The notes: generated by a model from the sequence alone, not told the origin. Counted from the stretch's first letter, positions 54,201 through 61,740 are shown. The stretch: 64,000 nt of DNA from Paraflavitalea sp. CAU 1676 (GCF_029223285.1 NZ_JARHUJ010000004.1:558001-622000); one strand, 5' to 3'. Program-made: numbers and translations.

Positions 54201-55178
54201 TTTGAAATCTTGTTCCAGTATGATATTGCTGTCAATTTTGCTGACTATGTCACGATACCAATGTTGACTTAACCTGCTACCCAAATAATACTGAACTAAA
54301 CGGAGTTTACTTTTTAATGAATCTTCTTTTGAGTCATTCTCAAACCAATTCTTGATGTTATTGTCCTCAAATGAACTGCAAATTCTAAGAAACATTTTCT
54401 CCAACTCCTCCTCCGCCAGGGGAGGTAGAATTACAATGGGCAATGCCTGACACCAATAGACGTCCTGTATATTCAAAGCGTACAATCTCAATTTGAATAA
54501 CGAGTTGTTGGCTATTGAGAGCCCCAAATCGTCCAGGAGAGACAATAGAGCGGGTTCGCTTGGTACGATAGTCAGGTTTAAAATATTGTGTTTTTCCTGA
54601 TGAGACGAGGTAGATTCATATACAATCCAATCAGCAGAATTGCTTATTTCCTGGAAGTCTTTTTCCTTTATTCTTATATTCTTAAATAATGGATAATCTA
54701 TGGTGTAAGGCCTTGGTACCACAGAAATGGCATTTACAATGTTTGAACATATCAGTGATGTTTGTTCAGAATTCAGTGTAAAATAGGGAGGCTTGGGATC
54801 TACAAGTTCTTTTACCCACCAATGTCCATCGACGCTCAGAACATAAACATCAACTTTATCAATTCCAAATGTATTTAGCTTGCCTAAGGCCTCATTTATC
54901 GTCGTTCCACTGATTAGCGCATCGTCAACAATCGCAACCTTTTTTGATTTCAGCCAGTTAAGATCCATATCCAGAATCCGGCTTGAGGTGACGACACAAT
55001 GAAAGCTTGATAATTCCAATTCGTCGAGGCAATCCGCCAAGCAAGCTGCTTTGCGAGCAAGAAAAATTAAAACATCATACTTCTGTGATAAAGCAGTCAG
55101 TCTTTTTGAGAATTCGATTATATGCGTCCTGAAACTTGAATCAAACTGTTCAAGAAAATAGGTGCGTCTTAAACTCAT
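51231..55178 (-). CDS. Giant phosphoribosyltransferase-nucleosidase fusion protein
   Basis: A 1,315-residue protein with recognisable enzymes at both ends. The N-terminus is a type I phosphoribosyltransferase: VAIVDDALISGTT (81-93) is the PRPP-binding motif, preceded by VLIFLARKAACLAD (36-49). Residues about 1055-1315 are a purine nucleosidase/phosphorylase domain of the MTA/SAH nucleosidase type. It starts MDIGIITIVAEELAA, has IVLLGIAGS and IGDVAIGD, and ends with AVETEAGG and RGISDKAD (base-binding Glu and catalytic Asp). The 900 residues between are helical and unknown. Making and breaking N-glycosidic bonds in one chain suggests nucleotide depletion or a nucleotide signal. First gene of a minus-strand operon. 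Confidence 0.8.
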   Translation of the reverse strand: MSLRRTYFLEQFDSSFRTHIIEFSKRLTALSQKYDVLIFLARKAACLADCLDELELSSFHCVVTSSRILDMDLNWLKSKKVAIVDDALISGTTINEALGKLNTFGIDKVDVYVLSVDGHWWVKELVDPKPPYFTLNSEQTSLICSNIVNAISVVPRPYTIDYPLFKNIRIKEKDFQEISNSADWIVYESTSSHQEKHNILNLTIVPSEPALLSLLDDLGLSIANNSLFKLRLYALNIQDVYWCQALPIVILPPLAEEELEKMFLRICSSFEDNNIKNWFENDSKEDSLKSKLRLVQYYLGSRLSQHWYRDIVSKIDSNIILEQDFKNINFLFPPPITDAIRIASDNRKISFVDLNIQFAHQTEPLIVQSEENTFEEGVALHKLSKPFLDLYRDKELKARRLVKELGIKAFEDEEYKSTINRLNQGYSIGDLKSFLSGISTQINPGKLVSYFLDLYIDKGAVVPITYVNKGLIYRAFRHGEDVEFSENEIRLCVSMLEKFTKEYGNNNLPHTIVEKLLVLLIRVGIEKDFLTISTNPLSEFSTVGIRYYLHGAVVGSFDKSLYKVNFDRSLTHLLEEAGYLHRDKFEDFYTLTESPKSGVDTSGLNHANQLGLVVGNLMNPRKSRLSLDELVLLSTCPYVIDLMGALAAEINIFQGFYLFQEQKYFNPYPDNNGDQFSKLRKQRAFTAINSGTWKFESFMAGIPWKAIEKAAKSFPNELYSEVWKSFWPTTGKETSLGSANPQVIELINRLANLLFSTRFYINLIELSFSKSLNQFRETEANTESQDILKKTKEFLPNLHINLKHVYDRAIERYRTSELKKEDLYIFSTEKIKENFQTGRQVLSEVDAIASSFGKIERISYYDHALVVDFKNFNIPKKQIAAKFKKVIHQLGIEAKKQDQTYLFEIPIQFSAIKTGIWICSQGKNSRRWLLRLSARMAEALDNNATLKFTFFFHLDAFRIIKKVSSNQCYAPLFWDVAKELLKSKFKPLVGHELIYFTSSESNKASIEDEIKSELSGFVEHNPAGKKNMTIATPYNITFRSNHFTKSKVEPIKNLMDIGIITIVAEELAAVTDYFKENNTFAEKRGTQSARTYYFGEIKDKNGKSLEVATVQAVEQGNRSVISAYNALSEEFNPTVIVLLGIAGSIHKDLQIGDVAIGDSTYYYDKRAETENGTNHRMDSFKMNAWTKEFIRRYHHENKSEEPSFAASENSPSNTFTSFCGPIGTGEAVIKFKEAEERIWLLAVNDKTLAVETEAGGAAQQFYEDGLSYSRRARGIMIIRGISDKADMEKKNEWRLAASKNAMKVLVEIFKSNYLD

Positions 55179-55320
55179 TCAGCAGTTATTTAGAGGTTCG
55201 GGTTTGTGGCAGGGCAGGAAATAAGCAATTGTTTAAATATACATTAATTAATTGTATATAATGCAAAAATGAAGCTGATTTTGAGTGCTTTATCAGTTCT
55301 TAAATCTTGATTACCGAAGG
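55179..55320 (-). promoter_or_regulatory. Promoter region of the PRTase-nucleosidase operon
   Basis: The region is AT-rich. ATATACA (55237-55243) and TGTATAT (55253-55259) form an inverted repeat around TTAATTAAT. On the minus strand TTTG (near 55270) and TATATTTA (near 55240), 22 bp apart, are a near-match to a promoter. The inverted repeat overlaps it and could be an operator. Confidence 0.4.
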
Positions 55321-55547
55321 CTATAATTTCATGATTTTCAGGCTGCACAGCTCTGAACTGAGAGAAGCCAGGCCTGGGCTTGCTGAGGCCCGGCGAAAAC
55401 GAAGGAAGAGTATGCAGCCGTAGTGTTGGAAGCCCTGCTGCAGGTTGATTCGGCGGGGGGATGCGGGAGACGAAATCACCTTTGGCGGTGCAGTGGTCCC
55501 GCCTGAGTGGGACGGCTGCACAGGCCTAGCGCGGGGCATTTAGTGAT
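55321..55547. other. GC-rich patch of unknown nature
   Basis: A strikingly GC-rich block within an AT-rich island. GGCTGCACAG occurs near both ends (55341-55350 and 55514-55523) and the palindrome CCAGGCCTGG at 55368-55377. A 72-codon minus-strand frame covers it but looks like composition-driven chance. It may be a small inserted repeat sequence. Confidence 0.35.
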
Positions 55548-56213
55548 TTACGGGTAGACTTCCTGGTATAAATTATATAGATCGGCAGTTTGGGGTGTTA
55601 GAAAGGACAGGTTGGTGGGCCGGAACAGGATTATCTGAACGGAAGGGTCAGCGTTGTTTACCGCCAGTCCGAAAGGGAAGCCAAGGGGATGGTTGTTGCC
55701 GGAGGGCGTATTTAGGTAACTGAGGTGTCGTCTGAATCCCAGCAGTTCCCGCAGCTGGGATTTATGATAAGCCCCGAATTTGCACTCGTAGGCTGCGTTG
55801 AGGTGTTGGGGAGCTGGAAGACCGCCAAACTGGTTTAAGATTTCAGAAACATGGCTTTCCTCGATCACCACGACATCGGCTTCAAAGATATCTCCCGCCG
55901 GACCTTTTGTCCCCATTGCAGCAAGGCCGTAGCATTCTACGTCAGTTGCGAAATAAAAGGTTGTTGTCGGGAACTGCACTTTAAATGCCTTAGCTGGGTC
56001 AAACCTTCCTGGTTTCTGGTTGAGGAACTGGACCGGAGGGGTGACAGCCAGCGGCTGGCCATACACCTTTGCGTATTCATTGATTGCTTTAGCGCAGATC
56101 ACCGCTTCAAATGCCATTTCTGCCATCTTCGTGAATTGAGCGGTGGGTTGTCCCTTTACATTCTGCAATAAGCGATCAAACTCTTTTTTGAGGTCATTGA
56201 CGTTGCTAATCAT
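55548..56213 (-). CDS. Putative PD-(D/E)XK nuclease-like protein
   Basis: A 221-residue protein without a recognised name. It has an N-terminal helical segment, then a possible nuclease core: D113 in FEADVVVIEES and E143-C-K145 in AAYECKFGAY, spaced and flanked by beta strands as in PD-(D/E)XK folds. A helix (KSQLRELLGFRRHLSYL) follows, then an aromatic C-terminus. It directly follows the gene at 56214-56663 with no gap, so the two are a pair. The fold assignment is an inference from motif and pattern. Confidence 0.5.
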   Translation of the reverse strand: MISNVNDLKKEFDRLLQNVKGQPTAQFTKMAEMAFEAVICAKAINEYAKVYGQPLAVTPPVQFLNQKPGRFDPAKAFKVQFPTTTFYFATDVECYGLAAMGTKGPAGDIFEADVVVIEESHVSEILNQFGGLPAPQHLNAAYECKFGAYHKSQLRELLGFRRHLSYLNTPSGNNHPLGFPFGLAVNNADPSVQIILFRPTNLSFLTPQTADLYNLYQEVYP

Positions 56214-56663
56214 CTATAAATTGTTATTCAGGTTGTTGAAAAAATCCTGGTCGTCGGTTGAGATAAATTCCGCCGTCATACTTAATAGTTGCTCCAATTG
56301 CTGCAGTGACGGGTTATTCAGTACCGTTGCGAGGTTGACCGGTAAGTTGGCATTTTCAGTGTATAGGTTTAACTGTGGGCGGGGACCTATAGAGCGGTCG
56401 CTGAAACCCTGGACTTCCTGTTCAAATTGAGCCGGAAGATCTGCGGCTGATCTCAGATAGTTCCGGGTGGCATCGATCAACTGGCGAAGCGCCGTAAGAG
56501 CATAATCGGGGTCTTGTGCACGGCGGTATAACTGATCGAGGGCAGTGCTGGAATCTTCGTAAAAGCCACCGTTTAAACGGTCGCTGAGTAAATAGGTGCC
56601 GACTTCATCAAAGTTATTTTCCCTGATCGCATTAAACAGAGCGTTGAAGATCTCTTGTGCCAT
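56214..56663 (-). CDS. Hypothetical partner of the nuclease-like protein
   Basis: A helical protein of about 149 residues (start ATG at 56663; the frame extends to 56675). It contains EIFNALFNAIRENNFDEVG, a stretch with SSTALDQLYRRAQDPDYALT, and an Asn/Gln-rich acidic end (FISTDDQDFFNNLNNNL). I recognise no family. Its stop codon abuts the next start, so it is probably co-translated with the putative nuclease, perhaps as an inhibitor or adaptor; that is inference. Confidence 0.5.
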   Translation of the reverse strand: MAQEIFNALFNAIRENNFDEVGTYLLSDRLNGGFYEDSSTALDQLYRRAQDPDYALTALRQLIDATRNYLRSAADLPAQFEQEVQGFSDRSIGPRPQLNLYTENANLPVNLATVLNNPSLQQLEQLLSMTAEFISTDDQDFFNNLNNNL

Positions 56664-56967
56664 TGATGGACTCATGATAAATGGTTTGAATGTACTGGCT
56701 GAAAATGTCCGTTCCAGAAGATTGTCTGGTTAAGTCATCACATAAATTTATAAAAGTCCAGGGGATGAGGGATAGAAAATGGGAAATCAATTTGCGTATA
56801 TGGCACGCATTGTATTGCGAATTTAATGGTAGGGGGATTTTTGAATAGTATCGGACCTTATTTTTCTTAAACAAGCCGGGATAAATACCATTTCATTCGT
56901 TCGTATGGAGGATACACCTGTATGTAATAGTTTTTCATGCAGGCAATTGGCTTCAACGTACGAAAAC
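56664..56967. other. Gap before the broken sigma factor gene
   Basis: About 300 bases between divergent genes. I see no gene, strong hairpin or clear promoter. Confidence 0.4.
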
Positions 56968-57546
56968 ATGGAAAATGACAACCCGGCCAACATCACTGAA
57001 ATAACCGAGCAGTAGATCATCAAGATATATCTGCAAGATTCTGAAGCGTTGAAAAGGTTGGCTGTACGCATCATTCACAATGAAATTGAAGCGGACGATC
57101 TCATAGGGCAATCTTTCGCCATACTTGCCAGGGAACTCGGGAACAATCCCAATAAGTTTTCTTTCCCTGCAAACGCAAAAGCTTCTCTTATAACAGTCAT
57201 TAGAAACAAATGCTACTCCTTGCTCCGCAAAAAGCGCCTGGTTACAGTTGGTGAACCGCCCGAAATGATCATTGATGAGCATTTCCTGGTACCCGACCTT
57301 GAAAAGCGGGATCTGTCGAAGCATCTCATTTCCTTGATTGATCAACTCCCTCCGAAATTGCAGCAGTTCGCAATTCTCTTTTTTAAAGAAGGTCTAAACA
57401 ACGAAGAAGTAGCCAATCGCCTGCAACTCAGTAGGCAATCCCTGCTTGTATATAAAAGTACAGACAAGACACCTCGATGCTCGTTAGTGTGTTTAACCTT
57501 TGACACAGTTTATATACAGTCTCGCAAAAGACCACCGCGGAATTAG
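56968..57546 (+). pseudogene. Broken ECF sigma-70 family gene
   Basis: An ATG at 56968 opens MENDNPANITEITEQ and is then stopped by TAG at 57013. The same frame goes on with IIKIYLQDSEALKRLAVRII (region 2), then DLIGQSFAILARE, ASLITVIRNKCYSLLRKKR, and region 4 (LPPKLQQFAILFFKEGLNNE, then VANRLQLSRQSLLVYKS). The protein would therefore be a normal ECF sigma factor apart from the in-frame stop. After LVYKS the expected final helix is replaced by unrelated residues, suggesting 3' damage too. A TTG start at 57049 would give a protein lacking the front of region 2. Confidence 0.65.
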
Positions 57547-57554
57547 TTCGCCAA

Positions 57555-58637
57555 CTAATATTCATTAAACCTAAAAGCGGAGGGTTTTAAGGATACTTTG
57601 ATGCCACAGACTTCTGCATCGATGGAAATTGATCCGGGGGTACAGATACTACCGGAAAATTTAAGTTCACATTTTTTCAACGGGTAATTAATATCCGCTT
57701 TATTCTTTTTTGAATCGACTTCTATAGCAACGCTACTTTCAATGCTTATGCCGGGAACGAGGTCAACTTCTTTTTGAATACTTGTTGTGACGAGAATTTC
57801 GCTGGATGAACTGTTTTCAATCTCGAATGGAACAATATTTCTATACTTTCCGGATATGGTGAATGATAGCAAAGATGAATCGGCGGGGTCAAAGTTTAAG
57901 CACACTTGCAGATCATCATAGTCTTCAACCCCGAGCCTTTTTAAGTTATAAAGCATGAGCGATTCGGTAGAATAGAAATCACTGACGAGTTTTAAATTAT
58001 TTCCCTTGTCGTACAACTTTATCATCCCCGGGCCTCCAAATGTCAGTTCCAACCCCTTTTTATTTTTGAATGTTTGTTCCGCTATCTCCCGGATGGTGCT
58101 CATTGCATCCTGCTTACCGGATTCGTGAATGGCCCGCCACCAATTTTGCTGGTATCCCAAATAATAAGTGATATGTTCATTCTTATCATACATTGTCAAA
58201 CCGGGCATCATCTGCGTATATTCTTCCCTTGTGAGAGGCGGTAACTCGCTAGTCATCCCGACTAGAAACCCTTCAGATTGAAGCCGTACTAATTTTACAC
58301 CGGTAGAAGTGGGGTGAATGGAGATGCTACGGGCTTCGGCCATCAGCTTTACGAGGTGGTATATAAACATGGCAGCATCGAGACTTATATCTTTCGTTTT
58401 TCCATTCACTATAAGTTTAATTTTTGTTTCCTTCGCGCCCCAGTAAATTTTCTTTATGATGCTACCTGTTTCGGGCCAAATCCTGGATATGTCTGAACAA
58501 TAGGCCGGTAGTTCAATGACCCCGTTTTTTGCCATAATGGGTTTTTCAATACGTGGAACTAGTAAACGTTGCGGCGCGTCGGCCCTGGCTTCAATACAGC
58601 AGAATAAGAAGATGAGGATGGTTAGTTTGGCGGACAT
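57555..58637 (-). CDS. Secreted protein of unknown function
   Basis: A 360-residue protein with a signal peptide (about residues 1-19, AKLTILIFLFCCIEARA). A middle region with helices (KDISLDAAMFIYHLVKLMAE) lies before a C-terminal beta-rich half containing Cys residues (KKCELKFSGSICTPG). It is convergent with the broken sigma factor and has no other close partner. No family is recognised. It could be cargo unrelated to defence. Confidence 0.6.
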   Translation of the reverse strand: MSAKLTILIFLFCCIEARADAPQRLLVPRIEKPIMAKNGVIELPAYCSDISRIWPETGSIIKKIYWGAKETKIKLIVNGKTKDISLDAAMFIYHLVKLMAEARSISIHPTSTGVKLVRLQSEGFLVGMTSELPPLTREEYTQMMPGLTMYDKNEHITYYLGYQQNWWRAIHESGKQDAMSTIREIAEQTFKNKKGLELTFGGPGMIKLYDKGNNLKLVSDFYSTESLMLYNLKRLGVEDYDDLQVCLNFDPADSSLLSFTISGKYRNIVPFEIENSSSSEILVTTSIQKEVDLVPGISIESSVAIEVDSKKNKADINYPLKKCELKFSGSICTPGSISIDAEVCGIKVSLKPSAFRFNEY

Positions 58638-58874
58638 GGTAATAGTTTTTAGTTACAAGGAGGAGGTTAAGGTAAGTTGTTTTTTAAGATGGTAGTACCC
58701 GTGTTTTCACGTGATGGTGAGGAGTGTTTTGACGGGGCAAGAGGCTTGCTCCAGTTTCAAGAAAGAGCTTGGTTCATGTTGGAGCGAATCCTCTGCATTA
58801 TTGAGCTTTGAGATTAGCGTGGTTACTAATTGTTCCACATCACTGAATTTAGAAGGAAGTTCAGTTGAAATTCG

Positions 58875-60641
58875 CTAATTGATAATTATAACAAACAAAT
58901 TCCGTAATTGGTAGGGAAGATTTCCGGCGTCTTGCGCCTGCTCGCCAAAACCGAAATCTGTAGCTGCCTTTGTGAAATAACTCATCGGATCTCCAGTCGG
59001 GTAAGCCTGTTCCATGAAGCGCATAAAGGAAAACTGGGCAGTAAGATAGGTCCAGGGGTTAGCTTTTTTGATAGCTTCTTTTAATTCCTTCTTTTTACGA
59101 TCATGATACTCAGTAACCCTGTCACGTAGGAAAAAGCGTTCGGTTTTTAACTGCGGGTAATATTTAATAAAAAAATGTAGATGAATCAGCGTAAGCGGAT
59201 GAGTTTTTATGAAAGAAGATCGCTCATCTGAAATGATGGCATCAAATTGTTCATCAAGAAAAGTATTGACACCTGAAATGTCAAGGGATGGTTCCGTGTA
59301 AACGATTATTGGAAAAAGCCTGAATTTGCTACCAAGCGATTTGAGATGCCGGATTTGATTTCTTAGCTGATAAATCCCCTTATTTTTTTCTCCTGCGAAT
59401 TTCTTTTCAGTGGCGAACTGGTCATATAAGAATTGCTGGAGACCTTGCGTATCGGCCCTGTCTACTACCGTTCCATGTATTCTTGTAGATTTCACTTCAA
59501 TGACAAATACATCTTTGTTATTCTGCATAATCAGGATGTCGGGATATTGCGGGTCATCTTTGTCGGTCTTGATGGTATCGTACCGGTGCGTAAATATTTG
59601 CCTGACTAACTGCAGCGTGATATACTCCTCAAAAAAATATTTTCCAATTATGCCCAGGTACTCGTTGTAATTGTTTATACCATGATTTTTCTTCAGCGAG
59701 GTGACTTTATAAAAATGATAAATGAGACTTATATCAGTTAAATTCGAGAAGAAATCAAAATCGAGCACAGCTACGCCTTCCGAAAAACGGTAAAAGGGTT
59801 GGTTGATCAGTGCAAAGGACTCGCCTGAAAAAGAGCTACCGGATGCAGCAGCAGGATCATAGATAAAGGGTTCGAGCACGCGTTCCAGTGTCGCATCTAC
59901 TATGCAATACCGGGGCTGCCTGTCCTGTTCATAACCAGTATAAGAAGAGATTATAGTTTGCAGGAACACGAAATAGAAATTATAGGGAGACACTACACTG
60001 AACGCGGCGGCAAATTCCTTTAAAGGGGCTTCGCCGTATCGCTCTCCCACAAAACGAAAGAATAAAAAAGCCTTCAATGCATTGACACCATACATGTCGG
60101 CTTTCTTCCTTGCGAACTCCTGCTGAAATAGTTCCAGCTTCCAAAGGAAATCTATCGACAACAAGTTTTTAGTATCGGCCCGATTGTAATACGCCTCGTT
60201 AATGGCTAGAAGTGTATCGAACAAATCCTTCTGCAAGAGCGCCTCACTTTCTTCATTGATGCTGTCCTGATCATCTATCGGCCTGTAACGGGCGATGAGT
60301 TTCGCCATGAGGTTCACAATGACCTGCGAACTAAAGACCGCAGCATACTTGCCTTCCGGAGTTGAGCGTATTTTAATCAACCTCTCATAGATCGATCTGT
60401 GCAGTTTGTTAAATACGAGACTGAATGTATCGTTATCAATTTGATTGGGATCGCCGCCGCACTCAAAGATGATCGCATTTATTTTTGAGAGCATAATGAT
60501 CAACACGTCGGTAGGATATTTTAAAAGCTGCCCAATCGGATCTACGGCCGCGGCCTTGCCGTAAAACTGACGATAAGCCAGTACTCCAAATATGGAGAAG
60601 GTGGGATTTTTTGATCCAGAAGATGAGTTAGTATTTTTCAT
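58875..60641 (-). CDS. Large protein with C-terminal PD-(D/E)XK nuclease domain
   Basis: About 588 residues from the ATG at 60641 (the frame reaches 60698, but the preceding residues look non-coding). The N-terminal 330 residues are helical and aromatic-rich with no known domain. A nuclease core lies at about residues 365-385: PDILIMQ with the Asp, then VFVIEVKSTR with the E-x-K pair. A further helical part follows (LRNQIRHLKSLGSKFRLFPI). This layout, a large helical sensor plus a restriction-type nuclease, is seen in many single-gene defence proteins. It is transcribed alone at the right end of element 2. Confidence 0.6.
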   Translation of the reverse strand: MKNTNSSSGSKNPTFSIFGVLAYRQFYGKAAAVDPIGQLLKYPTDVLIIMLSKINAIIFECGGDPNQIDNDTFSLVFNKLHRSIYERLIKIRSTPEGKYAAVFSSQVIVNLMAKLIARYRPIDDQDSINEESEALLQKDLFDTLLAINEAYYNRADTKNLLSIDFLWKLELFQQEFARKKADMYGVNALKAFLFFRFVGERYGEAPLKEFAAAFSVVSPYNFYFVFLQTIISSYTGYEQDRQPRYCIVDATLERVLEPFIYDPAAASGSSFSGESFALINQPFYRFSEGVAVLDFDFFSNLTDISLIYHFYKVTSLKKNHGINNYNEYLGIIGKYFFEEYITLQLVRQIFTHRYDTIKTDKDDPQYPDILIMQNNKDVFVIEVKSTRIHGTVVDRADTQGLQQFLYDQFATEKKFAGEKNKGIYQLRNQIRHLKSLGSKFRLFPIIVYTEPSLDISGVNTFLDEQFDAIISDERSSFIKTHPLTLIHLHFFIKYYPQLKTERFFLRDRVTEYHDRKKKELKEAIKKANPWTYLTAQFSFMRFMEQAYPTGDPMSYFTKAATDFGFGEQAQDAGNLPYQLRNLFVIIIN

Positions 60642-60854
60642 ATAATATTTCTGTAATGTGAAGATCCGACACCCAAAAGATATAGCGTAGTTTGTCATCC
60701 TGGTAAAAGAAGCCGAAAAAAGTGGAATTCAATTCTAATGACAGAATATAGGCCCGCCCCCTTTTTTAGCAACCCTTAGTCCAAGTGTGGGTTGACGAAT
60801 ATCAAAACATGAGGAAGTTTTAAAGATAGTTGCATTTCGCTTAGTACGCCGGGG

Positions 60855-60944
60855 TGGTTTTGTTGTTTCTATAATAAAGGATAAGGTTTAATGGTTAACG
60901 AGTTTGATTAGTGTACGCCCTGCGTTTTCACGCAGGGTTTTTGG
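60855..60944 (+). repeat. Conserved non-coding block, copy in element 2
   Basis: Homologous to 39982-40068. The terminal hairpin GCCCTGC...GCAGGG is better paired here, and the short frame is Met-Val-Asn-Glu-Phe-Asp-stop. The block keeps the same orientation relative to each integrase. Confidence 0.5.
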
Positions 60945-61044
60945 GGCACGCAGGGATTGTTTTTTACCACCACCTGAAAGAGAATTATTTGGGGAGCCTA
61001 AAGAATTGGTTATAAAAATTACACAAAAGCGTTAGCTTAGTAGA

Positions 61045-61205
61045 ATGGCCGCAGTAAGAATAATCGGTATCGTTATTATGTTTTAGGTCTGGCGCTTAAA
61101 ATAGCAGATTTACCAGGCTATACTCCCGCCTTCATTACAGGAGCTATTCTGATAATTTTTGCCCGCCTTTATTATTGGCGTAGCTCTGAGAGGACCCTTA
61201 GATAA
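61045..61205 (+). pseudogene. Frameshifted small membrane protein remnant
   Basis: ATG at 61045 gives MAAVRIIGIVIMF and a stop at 61084. In the next frame the sequence goes on GLALKIADLPGYTPAFITGA then ILIIFARLYYWRSSERTLR to a stop at 61205. Joined by a one-base shift this would be a two-helix membrane protein of about 53 residues, loosely like the N-terminal helices of GldL. The homology is only a visual impression. Confidence 0.3.
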
Positions 61206-61464
61206 TACCCCGAATCGATAAGGTTTTTTTTACACCTATCTTGACTCCAACGGCTAGGTTGATCAAAAAAGCTTTTTTTCAAACTGAGACACTACCTTTT
61301 GTAAAATACTTGATTAAAGTGTCTGCAAACAGTTTCTTTGGAAAGTCATGTCAAGTGCTGTAAAGGCATGTAAGTTTTTTGAAAAATCACGGATTGATCG
61401 AGAAAAATCGTGATAAAAGAAATAAATACTTCTTTTTCAATAAGTTATAAGGAGGTCTGGATTT

Positions 61465-61477
61465 CCGTCCGGTCCGC
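61465..61477. repeat. Attachment core copy 3 (right end of element 2)
   Basis: CCGTCCGGTCCGC again, followed at once by a terminator hairpin. This is the likely original chromosomal sequence behind tRNA-Asp before integration. Confidence 0.88.
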
Positions 61478-61508
61478 AAAAAGCCTCACAGTAATGTGAG
61501 GCTTTTTT
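61478..61508 (+). terminator. Probable original terminator of tRNA-Asp
   Basis: AAAAAGCCTCACA (61478-61490) pairs with TGTGAGGCTTTTT (61495-61507), GTAA loop. It lies directly after the attachment core but is now 34 kb from the tRNA body. Confidence 0.85.
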
Positions 61509-61740
61509 GTTTTACGACGCACCGGTTCATCATATTTCCGTGAACATATAGCCTCTACATTCCGCAGCAACCGATCGTCAGCGCCCTCCAAAATTCATCC
61601 TCTCAGCTGTCTTGAAACCACTACCGGCATAGCCGCCGCTACCGCTTAAATAATCATGCAATCGATTACGCACTTCCCCGGCGGCTACCATTTAGTGTTT
61701 AATTTTACCGGAATCGATATTAAAGCAATCTTCTGCGATC

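Larger units (their letters stand above)
60642..61464. other. Right-end region of element 2
   Basis: About 820 bases without an intact gene. It holds the conserved non-coding block (60855-60944) and a frameshifted small membrane-protein remnant (61045-61205). The last 250 bases are AT-rich, and I find no ACGGGACG arm repeats in them. Confidence 0.5.
45828..61477. mobile_element. Element 2: integrase-bearing defence-type island
   Basis: A 15.6-kb segment between attachment core copies 2 and 3. Its left end copies the plan of element 1 (terminator hairpin, conserved box, three arm repeats, integrase). No relaxase, primase or excisionase is visible. Cargo is dominated by nuclease, HEPN, phosphoribosyltransferase and nucleosidase genes. 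The right end lacks the ACGGGACG arm repeats, so the island may be truncated, mosaic or dependent on other elements for movement. Confidence 0.75.

Noticed and set aside
27404-61477. CRISPR array or cas genes
   Set aside because: No regularly spaced repeats with spacers; the direct repeats seen are short integrase arm sites and oriT iterons.
27404-61477. Insertion sequences or transposases in the islands
   Set aside because: No DDE, HUH or serine transposase frame with flanking inverted repeats was found.
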